From contig WFMF01000144.1 of assembly GCA_011033025.1 (NCBI GenBank), forward strand, positions 337,322 through 401,321: a DNA stretch of 64,000 bases. The letters run 5' to 3'. Made by a program: the position numbers and the translations under genes. This document shows, piece by piece, positions 40,726-53,274 of this stretch. The number at the start of each line of letters is the position of its first letter. Position 1 is the first letter of the stretch. Source of the DNA: Beroe forskalii (lineage: Eukaryota; Ctenophora; Nuda; Beroida; Beroidae). The notes beneath the pieces were generated by a model. The model had not been told where the DNA came from and did no database searches. It worked only from the letters and a program-made list of their open reading frames with translations.

Positions 40726-40985
40726 GGTTATTATATGGTTTTTATAGTGCCTTAGGATCGGTATGGCACCTCAAACATAATAAAGGTTTTGGCAGAGATA
40801 TGATGGGCACTTGGGCAGTGGGAATGATGATGAAAAACCTGATATCATACTGTAGCTCTGAAGAGCAGAACAGTGTGCTGATATCCAGTGAGGGACAGGC
40901 TTGCGCAATGCGCGCTATCAAGAACATCATCGGCCCTTTTGTTTACCAAGCTCTTATAAGTAGAACAAAGTTCACTTTTCAATGA
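40695..40985 (+). CDS. Unidentified 96-codon open frame
   Basis: It begins at the very end of the tandem duplication and continues into unique sequence (GLLYGFYSALGSVWHL, MGTWAVGMMMKNLISYC, AMRAIKNIIGPFVYQ). Composition is protein-like and mildly hydrophobic, but no family is recognised and no partner exon is seen. It could be a chance frame or a retrocopy fragment. Confidence 0.25.
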   Translation: MSLMSKGKEIGLLYGFYSALGSVWHLKHNKGFGRDMMGTWAVGMMMKNLISYCSSEEQNSVLISSEGQACAMRAIKNIIGPFVYQALISRTKFTFQ

Positions 40986-41888
40986 GATCGGTTAAAAAGT
41001 CCGTTAAAACTTTTAAAGTAGGACCGGTTAAATTAAAAGTCAGATAATATAAGAAATTATTCTTGATATGACCGGATATGAGGCATTTCATCATCTTATT
41101 TTCCCTATAAAACCGCGCGTCGATGAAAGTCCTATAAAAAGAAGTCATGGAATAGGAAGTGATAAAACAAATCAGGTCATTGTTTTATGATTTCAGAAAT
41201 GAAGAATATCAGAATTTTGATTAAATTTGATAAAGAATTGGAGTTTTTTGTCGAAATAGTCGGTTTGAACCGCTCAAAATAATGTAATTTTGGTATTGGG
41301 GTCAATTAAAATAGCCAAATACGTATACCTTTAAATACCCACTGGTATTGGGATATGCTTACATCTCATAGTAACAGAGAGTAATTTAAATCTTAGAATT
41401 AGGGATGCTTATTGGGAAATTCAAGAGTGATTTTGTCAGGGCTTCTCACAAATTCCGCGTCTTTGAATTGTCATTTCCAACTGATTTTACATTTCCAATT
41501 TGGCAATTGAATCGTTCAATAAGTTATATTTACAGAAATTAGTTTAAGATGCAGTTGGAACAAACTACTTAAGTGATAGAAATTACGAGGCGTTCTAATT
41601 ATGACGAATGGAATCATGATCGGTACTAATTATGATCCAAAAATTTTCTTGAAAATTTTTTGTCCAAGGGGCCGGGCCGGTTAGAATGATTCAAAAATGA
41701 TTCGATTTTTGTCCATAGGGCCGGTTAAAAAGGGTCGGCTAAAAAGGCCGGCTAAATAAAGGCTAATAAGGTAAGTCGAGAGAACTTCCACGATCCCTCA
41801 TTTACACGATATAAATAATATGAAAAGATATATTATATTTATATCATACCAGTACTTTCGTATCAATTGTTTATTTTCGTTGTCAAGA

Positions 41889-43332
41889 GGCTATAATTGT
41901 AAATTTTCATACCTATACCATGCTCAAACATCGAAAATGCCAATTTTTAAAGTGACTAATTTATGATCTAAAAAATTATCATCATATTTATATTCACGCT
42001 GAGGTGCTCAGCGAGACAGCAAATCATAATGTATTTTAGGAGGGACCAAAAATTTCGATTGTACCGAAAAAAACTCAAAATATTTTAAAATATCTGGTGC
42101 AAAGCTCGTTTGAAATAATTGATTTTTATTCATGACTGAAAATGACAATTTTATGATCATTCAATTATTAATTTTTACAGCACACGAATTCAAATATATT
42201 TTCTAAGCCTAAATTATCATGAAACATTAAAAAATGATCTAGGACCAACTAAAACTTACATGTCCCCCATGTTATATCGTCAAACATTTCTTAATCCAAT
42301 AGATTTCAACTCTAAAATTGAGTTGGAATTGACAATCCGTTTCTATAATCTTATACATACAGGTAGTGAGTACCTATTCACTCACTCCTAATCAGTGACT
42401 TACATTACATATGGGCTAATAAATTAGGTTCAAAACTAACGTAGGTAAATGAATGGTTGTTAAATTCCCTGCAACTTATCAAAAATTCTTTCCACTTTTC
42501 TATTTATGTACAATAATATATTTTTCAAGTACAAACCTCACACGGTTGAATTGTGAGGTATCTCAACGCTTCTTGTCTTCTTTTCAGTTTCGGTGGAGCA
42601 CCTTTCAGATTTACATGCCATATTGAAGTATTGTTCTCTTTGTTGATTTATCATGTGCACTCATTCAAGTCCACATTGCAGATCCAAACTGCCATGATTC
42701 CTGTTCACATTGTAGTTGGTAAAATTTTTAGTCTCAAAGAGTAAATTAAAGTATCATTAAGCATTCAAAATCAATCATATTTTCAAAAATTCTTAAGCGA
42801 TCAGTGAATGGGATTCAATCAATCAAAAACAGTAATAGGATTCCTTGAAATGAGATTATAGAAACAATTGCACAAAGCTGAGTGCAATAATTCAGTTCAT
42901 AAAAAATAGGGCAGTCAACAATTGAAATATAAATTGGAGAAACATTATATCCAATCAAGTAAATTATACTGAAAAAATGTGAAGTGTCACTGGCGTCAAA
43001 ACGAAAATACAATATAGCAATATGAGTAATTTTTGTCGAAGGATATTTTATGGTCCTATAACATAGACCTAGGGATTGTATAATTGTTATTTGTCACTCC
43101 TTTTAATGCCCGCAGGTGAACAGGATTAACCATCCAGTACTAGGTGCCATAATACAAGAGATTAACTTAAACACTTGTGTGATAATGAAACTGGAAGGTG
43201 TAATGTGTTAAGTGTTACCTAAGCAAAAGGTGCAAGAGCTTGTCTGCTAAATTCAATTCAATTAAATTCAATTATAATTTTTACAGCACAAAACTTGACA
43301 TATATTTTTCTCTGGGTTATAATGAAGAATCT
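41889..43332 (+). repeat. 1.45-kb direct duplication, copy 1
   Basis: Almost identical to 45034-46511, from GGCTATAATTGTAAATTTTC to GGTTATAATGAAGAATCT. Small indels distinguish the copies, for example the loss of a 25-30 bp A-rich stretch near 42900. A 63-codon frame (42553-42744) is preserved in both but has no recognised homologue. Confidence 0.9.
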
Positions 43333-43963
43333 TACAGTAATGGCGATCCAAACTTTTTACAAATTCCAAGATGAGGTCATGAAGCAAGTAGCTGTTGGGA
43401 TACAAAAGATGAACCGAAGGTATCAGGTTAACACGAATCTTCGCGGGCAAACGCTAGTAAATAATATGAAAAGATATAATACAAGAAATGCCCGTTGGGC
43501 CTGCTAAATAATAAGCTCTCAAAAAGTTTATGAAGGAGCAAAATTTACCATTATGCATTGGTTTCTTTTTAGTAATGCTTGTCCGCAAGTTTTGTATGAT
43601 GAAGTTTAATGTTAAGATAATAAAAACCGAGTATCGTACTATAGGTGAACGTTGAATCAAAGCATTGATTCACGCCAAAGGCAGCATTCCAAAATCGCAA
43701 TATGCTTATGCCCAAATTCGATTCAATTTGATTTTGATTTTGTTCAATCTTTAAATTGCTCTAAATTCACATTTTCCGTCACCATCAACTCAGCATTGAT
43801 TAAAATCGATCGACGTCTGCCACAAATTTATGAAGAGATGCTATCGAAATAGGGCCTCCATGGTGCTAGCCATACCTGTTCTCTATCTTCAGATCTTGAA
43901 CTTCAAATGAAAAACAGTAAACAGGCCGTTCTTTCAAACGTTACAATGCAGCAGTCAACAACG

Positions 43964-44137
43964 TATCAGAAAGCACTCGCAGAGAACTGATCATAATCTG
44001 CACGTGCAAAAATTTGTTTCCATAGCAACGGCGCGACTTAACCCAGCTTAGCCTTCGTTTCCCTTGATATTCTCTTGGCATGCTCAAATTTAAACTGTGC
44101 GCCCGCACAGACAGACATAATTCACGTGCTCTTACCA
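43964..44137 (+). repeat. Local duplicate pair (with 44750-44916)
   Basis: CATAATCTGCACGTGCAAAA, TTTCCATAGCAACGG and CTTAGCCTTCGTTTC are shared with 44750-44916 in the same orientation. CCATAGCAACGG contains the core of an RFX-type X-box half (GTTGC/ATGG), and a CACGTG E-box lies beside it, so this could be a duplicated promoter fragment. Between the copies lies a palindrome, GCAGGCCCGTTGGGCCTGC (44168-44186). Confidence 0.6.
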
Positions 44138-45033
44138 AATTATATATAAGAAGATTATATCTATACTAGCAGGCCCGTTGGGCCTGCAAACACACAGCTC
44201 ACTCGGCGCTGCTACGCAGCGCCTCGTTCGCAAGTTTTAAACACTGCCATTCGATTTGATTGGATACTTTTTACCGCATCAAAAAATTCAAGTATTCGAA
44301 AAAATTTATAAAGGAGCAGAGTGGAAAGTAGATCGAATTAGTCGGTTAGTCTTAGACGTGCTAAACCATGTGAGTATTGATCCAGCGTTCCGTTTTGATT
44401 GCGAGATGATGTTAATTCTGTTAACTGATTCTCATACTGACACTGACATTTGATAATTTTGTTTTTTCACAGGCCAGGAACTGTCTTCGTAATCTGCTAC
44501 ACCTACATTCGACTCGATTGAATAGTACACACTTTGTAACCTTAACGGTTAATTTCACAACTGTTTTCACCGACTTAACTTTGATTATCGACCAACCTCT
44601 GCCACAATGAAAGCAATCCATCTGGAATATCTTCCGTTATTCAAGTTATACCCATTCCCCATCATGAGATCTTGAATTTGAAGTTAAGGAAACATCAAAA
44701 ATTTTCAAAAACTACAGCACAGCATTAAACAGTCGTAGCGTAATTGAAACGTAATTGAAAGCACTCGCATAGAACTGATCATAATCTGCACGTGCAAAAA
44801 TTGGTTTCCATAGCAACGGTACCATTATGCGCATCTTAGCCTTCGTTTCTTGATATTCTCTTGGCAAGCTCAATTTAAACTGTGCGCCTGCACAGACATT
44901 ATTCACATGCTCTTACGAACTTTCGTTCAATTGTTTATCAATTAAATTTTTTAGACCCTTTATTTGCTAGGGCACGGCCACGGCTGCAGAAACAGATAAT
45001 TTTGCAAATTTGAGGTATAGGATAAGCTTCAAA

Positions 45034-46511
45034 GGCTATAATTGTAAATTTTCATATCTTATATTGCAATAGTTCAAATACCATGCTCAAACATCGAAAT
45101 GCCAATTTTTAAAGTGACTAATTTATGATCTAAAAATTATCATCATATTTATATTCACGCTGAGGTGCTCAGCGAGACAGCAAATCATAATGTATTTTAG
45201 GAGGGACCAAAAATTTCGATTGTACCGAAAAAAAACTCAAAATATTTTAAAATATCTGGTGCAAAGCTCGTTTGAAATAATTAATTTTTATTCATGACTG
45301 AAAATGACAATTTTATGATCATTCAATTATTAATTTTTACAGCACACGAATTCAAATATATTTTCTAAGCCTAAATTATCATGAAACATTAAAAAATGAT
45401 CTAGGACCAACTAAAACTTACATGTCCCCCATGTTATATCGTCAAACATTTCTTAATCCAATAGATTTCAACTCTAAAATTGAGTTGGAATTGACAATCC
45501 GTTTCTATAATCTTATACATACAGGTAGTGAGTACCTATTCACTCACTCCTAATCAGTGACTTACATTACATATGGGCTAATAAATTAGGTTCAAAACTA
45601 ACGTAGGTAAATGAATGGTTGTTAAATTCCCTGCAACTTATTAAAAATTCTTTCCACTTTTCTATTTATGTACAATAATATATTTTTCAAGTACATACTC
45701 TTACCGGTTGAATTGTGAGGTATCTCAACGCTTCTTGTCTTCTTTTCAGTTTCGGTGGAGCACCTTTCAGATTTACATGCCATATTGAAGTATTGTTCTC
45801 TTTGTTGATTTATCATGTGCACTCATTCAAGTCCACATTGCAGATCCAAACTGCCATGATTCCTGTTCACATTGTAGTTGGTAAAATTTTTAGTCTCAAA
45901 GAGTAAATTAAAGTATCATTAAGCATTCAAAATCAATCATATTTTCAAAAATTCTTAAGCGATCAGTGAATGGGATTCAATCAATCAAAAACAGTAATAG
46001 GATTCCTTGAAATGAGATTATAGAAACAATTGCACAAAGCTGAGTGCAATAATTCAGTTCATAATAAATAAAAGTAAAAAATCTCTTCAGCACTAAAAAT
46101 AGGGTAGTCGACAATTGAAATATAAATTGGAGAAACATTATATCCAATCAAGTAAATTATACTGAAAAAATGTGAAGTGTCACTGGCGTCAAAACGAAAA
46201 TACAATATAGCAATATGAGTAATTTTTGTCGAAGGATATTTTATGGTCCTATAACATAGACCTAGGGATTGTATAATTGTTATTTGTCACTCCTTTTAAT
46301 GCCCGCAGGTGAACAGGATTAATCATCCAGTACTAGGTGCCATAATACAAGAGATTAACTTGTACCTTGTGTGATAATGAAACTGGAAGGTGTTACCTAA
46401 GCAAAAGGTGCAAGAGCTTGTCTGCTAAATTCAATTCAATTAAATTCAATTATAATTTTTTACAGCACAAAACTTGACATATATTTTTCTCTGGGTTATA
46501 ATGAAGAATCT
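45034..46511 (+). repeat. 1.45-kb direct duplication, copy 2
   Basis: Second copy of 41889-43332, 3.1 kb away. The high similarity indicates a recent segmental or transposon-borne duplication. No inverted ends or target duplication were recognised at its borders. Confidence 0.9.
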
Positions 46512-49129
46512 GGGAGGCACCTAGTCAAATTTAAAATCTGTTAATAGGGCCTCCCATCAAGGACTATAAGTATAAGGATAAATAATCATATATATGCAAA
46601 GACGGTGGCATAGTTACCAAACTATAATCATAGTTGAAAAAACCATCGCTGGGCATTCAGTGAATCAAGAAATCAGGGAAATCAAGAATATAGTAAGTTT
46701 CATTTCATTTATATCGAACATCTTGATCAATTCTGGTCTTCCGAATGCTGACCCAAAATTTTAAAAAAATGAATGATGAATTCAAATTCGATAAATGCTG
46801 CACCACCACAAATTTTTAGCCAATGAAAAATTTATTCTTGAGCCATAGTCCCCAGAAATGCAAACTTTTTGCGACACTAATGTACAGCAACATATGCGAA
46901 TTATACTTTTATTTCTTGGAACTACAGTTCAAAAATGCTTTTATCGATATGTGATTTAAATTTCAAATAACTAAAATGAGCATATCATTGCTAAATGTTG
47001 CCAATTTGAGACAAATGTCACCATTTTTACATAATGATCATACACAACCCACAGTGGCCATCGATTCTTGAAATTCAAAATGGACAATTCCAGCTTTATG
47101 CAACAAAAAACAGCATTTTGTGGTTTCAATGGGAGAAAACGATTTCAAATCAATGAAATTATGCTTTTTATTGCGAAACTACCTATGACTGAAGACCCAA
47201 GAGATAGGCGACCTTAGAATAAATTAGCCAAATGCCACTATATCAGCTGTTTCAAGTTATTTCGACAATTGGTAAATGGGCTCAAATCATAAAGGAAACT
47301 TGATGAAATTAATGGAGTTATTCCGGATGTGAATGCAAATGGTAGGTCAAAACGGGTCGAAATCTTATTTTTGTGCAACAAAATGAGTTTTTCATTCATT
47401 TACAGGCTCCCAAACATCAAGATTGGACTGATTTTGATCACCAGCCTGATCTAACATGCTTTATGAATATTTGATAGTAATAATAACTTTTTGAGAAATA
47501 ATTAGAACCTATAGCTTGCTCAAGAGTGAATAAGTACCAACCTATAAAACTATAAAAATCCAAAATGACATCAGCAAATCGCTTGAAAGAATGGTAGGTA
47601 GGTACAAATCCTAGCAACTTTTGTCATGTATGATATAGGTACTTAGGTAATCTTTATGCTTTTATGCTCTAATCTGCTAGTCTGACAAATAAATCTGTTG
47701 ACCACAACACTAGGGTGAATCATAAGGAATTAGATCCATTATGGATAAGGGGAATTATCTTCAGGGGGAATGTAGGTACCAGGAAACGCAGCAGTCTGTA
47801 TGGTAATCAAAGCATCGAAGTATGAGTAACAATTAATTGAATTGATGGTGAAAGTTAGAATACTCCCGGACCTTATTAAGTGATGATATCATCATTCCAT
47901 TACCCCAATTCTTTTATAAAATCTACAATGCATTAGAATTGGTTTACACGTATGTGTGCTCATCAGTCGAAAGCACCTTGGCAAATGTGCAATAAAAAAG
48001 GTAGCATAAGGGTGAAATCCAATAGCTGAATAGGTACAAGTTTCTACGCCTATTCAACTTAACCTTAAAGCCTTAAAAGGTTAAAACTTGCTTCATGAGT
48101 CTGAAATATCGCATATGCTCCTTACTTGAAAAAATCTGACCCTAATGGGCACATGCCGTTCATGCAATACCTTTCAATTTAGAATTATTGCCAAATCACC
48201 GGTAAAGCTGTAATTCTTGGCATATTAGCTAACGGGCAATTCCAGAATTATATGCAAGGTACTTATATGAAAGCTTGTCAGTAAATTATCGAGATGATTT
48301 GGGCCAAAGCAACTGGAAAAACCCAAAATTGGCTTTCAAATAATTGAAATTCACTCGAAAATAATTATGCCAACAATTGCAGCTTACAGCAGCCTGAAAT
48401 CATAGCTTGCCAGGTCATAATATTACTTGATTAGATCCTGATCCTGAAAGATAAATGAAATCAAAATCACGTCATAACTTCATTTGCAGCTCAGAATTGA
48501 AGAGACTTCTAAACAATGACAAAGGTTCAAACTCCTTCCGTATCATAAAAATGAAATATAGGGTTAAGTAGCATATATCATGTCCAGACGAATTTCACAA
48601 CACCCAGACAAACAAAAAATTAGTATAAGAGACAGTTTAATTTGACTTCTCTATTTACTTTCAAGCAAGTAAAGAAACAGAATACAAATCAATATTCAAT
48701 CTACATCTATATTGATTGAAAACGCAATTCTGTAGGTACTTGTCAATTTCCAATAATTTGAATTGAATCATACCCACTCTCATTGGAACCAGCACATAGA
48801 TTTCCAAAATGAATGCTTTATGGGAATTGGGACCGATGACTGATGACAATCCATCCAATATAAATAACATGAGTAAATTAAGATAGTTATAAAAGCATGA
48901 ACTAACAGATATCTGCATGAAATGAATGATCTAAATTGATTATTGAAAACAACCTCAAGAAAAGGCACATAAAATACTTGAACGATATTGATAGCACATC
49001 ACAGCTCGGTGTTCAGTGAGGAGTGAATACTGGATAATGATTGGTCAAACTCAATCTTTGATCCAACCCGAATCCTGAAAATGAAGAAATCAGTCAAATG
49101 TAAAAACGAACAAATCAACGGAGCGCGCG
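46512..49129. other. No gene recognised
   Basis: A long AT-rich stretch. No splice-bounded frame of interest, no clear repeats and no RNA gene were found by eye. Confidence 0.45.
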
Positions 49130-49270
49130 GCGTATAAACGCTTCAAAATAGGGGGTAAATTTGACCCCGTAAATACCGGGGTCAAATTTGCTCCGATGCC
49201 CCTGAATTTATAGCCCTGTTCTGGGGAAGCGCGCCGCGCAACGCAGACAGGGATATACGTGTTTAGCAAC
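49130..49270. repeat. CpG-rich miniature element with 13-bp hairpin
   Basis: Contains a perfect hairpin: AAATTTGACCCCG (49157-49169), loop TAAATAC, then CGGGGTCAAATTT (49177-49189). The right half (GGGGAAGCGCGCCGCGCAAC, GACAGGGATATACGTGTTTA) is the reverse complement of sequence at about 62967-63015. It belongs to the dispersed CpG-rich family. Confidence 0.6.
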
Positions 49271-49619
49271 GCGCACTCTAGTGTCCACGTCTATCATTGC
49301 AATATGCATGATTCAGCGAAAATTTTTAATAATTCTATAAAATATTTATAATATACAGAAGATTTGAAAGCGTGATGGTTTAATACCATAATTTATTCTA
49401 TTTTTATTTCTATTGGATTATTGTCATGTCATTATATGTTTGGGAATTTTATTTCAATATAAAAGCCTGTTATTTTTCTGCAAATCTAAATAGTGTATTA
49501 TGCAAATTGGTTCATATAGACAATGAAATTTCTTGCTTAACATTATTTATTCATTTTCCATAGATCTTACTTTGGACAATGAAATTTTTTGCTTAATTTA
49601 ATTTGTTCATTCTATAGAT

Positions 49620-50155
49620 TTTACTCCTTGATCCTGGAAAAGAACCCCTGAACCTGGAGAAGACTCCTCTATCTTGGGATAGACTCCTTGATCCTGCGAG
49701 GCTGCACTCCTTCATCCAGTATGCATTTCTTGATCCTAGGACTGACTCCTTGATCATGGAAAGTGTCCTTTATCCAGGGAGAGTCTCCTTGATTCCGAGA
49801 GAGTCTGCCTGATCCTAGGGGAAGACTCTATGATCCTGAGAGATTCTCCCTGATACTGAGAGAGTCTACTGATGCTGAGAGAGTCTCCTTGATCCTGAGA
49901 AGGTCTCATTGATCCTAGGGAAGAATCTATGACCCTGAAAGAGTCTCCTTGATCTTGAGAGAGTCTCCTTGATCCTAGGGGAAGACTCTATGATCCTAAT
50001 AGAGTCTCCCTAATCCTATGAAAGACAGGGATGATCCTGAGAGAGTCTCCTTGATGCTGAGAGGGTTTCCTTGGTCCTGAGACAGTCTCCTTGCTCCTAG
50101 GGAAGACTCTAAGATCCTGAGATAGTCTCCCTGATGCTAGGGGAAGAAACTATGA
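49620..50155 (+). repeat. Minisatellite TCCTTGATCCTGAGAGAGTC, left part
   Basis: Degenerate 20-21 bp units such as CTCCTTGATCCTGAGAGAGT and CTAGGGGAAGACTCTATGAT. The same array resumes at 54060 after a LINE, so it was split by the insertion. Confidence 0.88.
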
Positions 50156-50310
50156 TCTATAAATAATAAATAAATACAAAACATTTGTTACACGCTTAGA
50201 CATCGAGAAATATAACCCTGAAGATATATTTTAGCCATTCAAGCGTGCCAGATTTAAAGTTCAATAGATTAAAGGACATTATAGGAAAGTTCAAGATTCA
50301 AAATACTATA

Positions 50311-53274
50311 TCAATCAATTCCATCAAATGCAATGTGGAAGTAGTGAGTTTTCAGGAGCTTCTTAAACATTTCAATATCAGTTAAGCATCTCAAAGAATA
50401 AGGAAGTTCATTCCATGTTTTAGGTGCCATGTATGAAAAGGATGCTTCAGTTCTAGTGAACTGGGGTCTTGGAGGGATCTTGAGCAGATAATAATCATTG
50501 TCCATCCTAATGCTCACTCGCTTAGCTTCTCTTAGGAGCAATAGCTTCTTCAGATAATCAGGAGCTAGATTATTGAGGCATTTGAACACAAGCAGCGATA
50601 TTTTATATTTGATTCTGTATTCAACAGGCAGAAAATGTAACTTTTTGAGATATGGTTTGATGTGCTCCCACCTCTTCTTTCCATTGAGTTGAAAAACAAA
50701 TCGTACTGCATTATTCTGCAACTTTTGTAGCCTGTGAAGATTATGTTTTGTCAGTCCACCATATGAAGAATTGCAGTAATCAATGAAGGTCAGAATAGTT
50801 GAATGGACAAGTTGAATCTTAAGTTCATGAGAAAGCTTTGAAGCAATCCTTTTCAAATCTCTCATGTTAAGATAGCATATTTGTGAAACAAGGCTAACTT
50901 GGTCATCCATGTTCAGTTGATGATCAAATTTGAATCCAAGGTTTTTTGCATTAAGAACTGGGGTGATAGATAGAGCTCCAAAGCCTTCTCCAAGGTCTAG
51001 TTTCTCAAGGGGACTCACATAATATCCAATGTCCAAGTATTCAGTTTTGTCATCATTCAATTTCAAAAAGTTGACAGTCATCCATTCTTTCACTTCATGC
51101 ATACATTGTTGAACTGGAGTCAGATCCAGGTTAGAATCATTGACATCGAACGAAAAATAGATCTGGGTGTCATCTGCATAAAGATGTATATCAAAGCCAT
51201 ACTTTTTTACAATATGCTCCAGGTCCTTGGTGTACAGAATAAACAGCAATGGACCTAGGATAGATCCTTGGGGTACACCTATGTCCAATAAACACTCAGT
51301 CGACTCAGTACCTTTAACAGACACTTTGAATTTTCTCTGGGACAGGTAAGATTTTATCCACTGATGAGCAGTGCCAGAAATTCTGTAAACATTCTTCAGT
51401 CTTTTGAGGAGCAAACCATGATTGATGGTGTCAAAGGCTGCACTGAGGTCTAATAATAGAAGAATGACATTATTTCTCTTGTCCATCATCATGAGAATAT
51501 CATTGTGAATTCGTGCCACTGCTGTTTCACAACTGTGAAATTTCCTATATGCAGATTGAAATTGTGAAAACAAACCCTCTTCTTCAAGATATTTAACAAG
51601 TTGGTTATGAGCAACTCTTTCAATAAGCTTTGAGATATAGGAAAGATTGCTTATGGGCCTATAATTCCCAAGCATATCAGCATCAAGATTGGGCTTTTTG
51701 AGTGATGGACGCACAACTGCAGTTTTCATGTTTGAAGGAAAAATTCCTTTCCTGAGGGATTCATTTACAATGAAATGGATAATATGAATAAGCTCTGGTA
51801 GACACCCTTTGAACAACCATATTGGCATGGTATCAAGATCACATGACTTATTTGGAAGTTCTTGCGCTAGGCTCAACAGCTCTTCCAGAGAAATAATATT
51901 AAAGTCAGAGAATTCTTGATAACATGAACCATTATCCCCATTGGTGCTATCCAGTTTAGCATTGGAGATAGTGGCATGGTCTTCCTTGATAGTAGAATAG
52001 ATCTTCTTCACTTTGTTATGGAAATGGGATTTGAAGTTCTCAGCAAGCTCTTCATCATTTGCACTGTTTGGCAGCTTGTTGGAGCCAAACTCTTTATCAA
52101 GAAGATGATGTATGACCTTATAAGTTGATCTTGGGTCACCTTTTGATGAAGAGAGTTTCTCATTGAAGTACATGTTCCTGGCTCTGTTTATTATAATAGC
52201 CTTGTCAATGCTTTTCTCATTAAAGAGTTCACGTGCTTCATCATTATCCTTATTCTTATAGAATTTCCTCTGTGCTTTCTTCATTTCTCTCTTAGCATCT
52301 TGACAATGAGAATTCCACCAGGGGGAACGATTTAGTTTAAATGTTCTATCTATCAAGGGGGCATTTTTATCCATAACAGATTTTACTATATCTTGATACA
52401 CTTCAACTGCATGATCTACTGATGTAAAGTCAGGTATATGAAGTAGTGAACTGAAAAGGTTTTCTCTGAACTCTTTAATATCCATCTTTGAAAATTCTCG
52501 AACTTTTTTCGTCTCATATTGAGGGCTTGGGTGCATGTTGAGGGAGCAAGGTAGGTCATAATGAACAACAAAGTGATCAGATGTTGTTCCTGTATTAGGA
52601 TCAATAGTAAGGTTCTTGAGACCCATCATGTCTGAAGAGGAATCTAAGGTCAGCACCAGATCAAGTGTTCCTCCAGAAATGTGGGTTGGTCCCACAACAT
52701 GTTGTGAAAAACCTTTGCTTTGATACAATGAGATGAATTTGAGTGCATTTTGGTCCTTTTTATCCTCAACATGAAAATTGAAATCACCTGAAATTATGGG
52801 AGATCCAGTCTTCTCTACAACATCGTCAAGGTATTTTTCAAATTCATCCATGAATGCAGAAATTTTGGTGTCCTTGTATGCTGTTTTGCATTTACTTTTT
52901 GTGGTACGGTATACAGTGCACAGTCGAAAAGTTTTATCAGCTGTTTTTACAATACATTCAATAACCTCAAAAGACTTAAAACCTTTCACAGAGTTCTCAC
53001 TAATCAGGACTTTTTGAGGGTTAAAAATAAAGGCAACTCCTCCTCCTTTACCTTTACGAGGGGAGCTTTTCATGTCATAACCATAATCATGAATTTCAGA
53101 AAAGATTGCTTTATCCTTAGCCTTGAGCCATGTTTCAGTAATGCAACAAATATCAATTGACTTATCTTTGAGCATCTCTATAGTTCCACATACCTTGTTA
53201 CACATTGATTGTGCATTGAAGCATGCCACTCTAAGGCTTGACTGCAGCTCAACTTTTTCTGGACCATCTATCAC
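50311..53274 (-). CDS. LINE ORF2: endonuclease-reverse transcriptase, intact
   Basis: 987 codons without a break. AP-type endonuclease at residues about 13-240: CFNAQSM, TETW at 46-49, GDFN at 163-166, and TSDH with SDH at 232-234. Reverse transcriptase at about 500-780: NYRPISNLSYISKL, LDLSAAFD at 609-615, GVPQGSILGPLLF and YADD at 699-702. The C-terminal region ends with the typical SFSYMAPKTWNELP block. Motif wording is that of the CR1/L2/Rex1 group. The annotated start is a GTG overlapping the ORF1 stop (ATGTGA), so translation probably depends on reinitiation or a -1 shift rather than its own ATG. The protein makes the nick and copies element RNA in the nucleus. All catalytic residues are present. 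Confidence 0.92.
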   Translation of the reverse strand: MIDGPEKVELQSSLRVACFNAQSMCNKVCGTIEMLKDKSIDICCITETWLKAKDKAIFSEIHDYGYDMKSSPRKGKGGGVAFIFNPQKVLISENSVKGFKSFEVIECIVKTADKTFRLCTVYRTTKSKCKTAYKDTKISAFMDEFEKYLDDVVEKTGSPIISGDFNFHVEDKKDQNALKFISLYQSKGFSQHVVGPTHISGGTLDLVLTLDSSSDMMGLKNLTIDPNTGTTSDHFVVHYDLPCSLNMHPSPQYETKKVREFSKMDIKEFRENLFSSLLHIPDFTSVDHAVEVYQDIVKSVMDKNAPLIDRTFKLNRSPWWNSHCQDAKREMKKAQRKFYKNKDNDEARELFNEKSIDKAIIINRARNMYFNEKLSSSKGDPRSTYKVIHHLLDKEFGSNKLPNSANDEELAENFKSHFHNKVKKIYSTIKEDHATISNAKLDSTNGDNGSCYQEFSDFNIISLEELLSLAQELPNKSCDLDTMPIWLFKGCLPELIHIIHFIVNESLRKGIFPSNMKTAVVRPSLKKPNLDADMLGNYRPISNLSYISKLIERVAHNQLVKYLEEEGLFSQFQSAYRKFHSCETAVARIHNDILMMMDKRNNVILLLLDLSAAFDTINHGLLLKRLKNVYRISGTAHQWIKSYLSQRKFKVSVKGTESTECLLDIGVPQGSILGPLLFILYTKDLEHIVKKYGFDIHLYADDTQIYFSFDVNDSNLDLTPVQQCMHEVKEWMTVNFLKLNDDKTEYLDIGYYVSPLEKLDLGEGFGALSITPVLNAKNLGFKFDHQLNMDDQVSLVSQICYLNMRDLKRIASKLSHELKIQLVHSTILTFIDYCNSSYGGLTKHNLHRLQKLQNNAVRFVFQLNGKKRWEHIKPYLKKLHFLPVEYRIKYKISLLVFKCLNNLAPDYLKKLLLLREAKRVSIRMDNDYYLLKIPPRPQFTRTEASFSYMAPKTWNELPYSLRCLTDIEMFKKLLKTHYFHIAFDGID

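Noticed and set aside
44160..44190. Helitron 5' end at TCTATACTAGC with palindrome GCAGGCCCGTTGGGCCTGC
   Set aside because: No matching 3' CTRR hairpin end and no Rep/helicase; too little evidence.
42553..45906. Conserved 63-codon frame present in both duplicates as a gene
   Set aside because: Identity follows from the recent DNA duplication; no selection signal or family can be seen.
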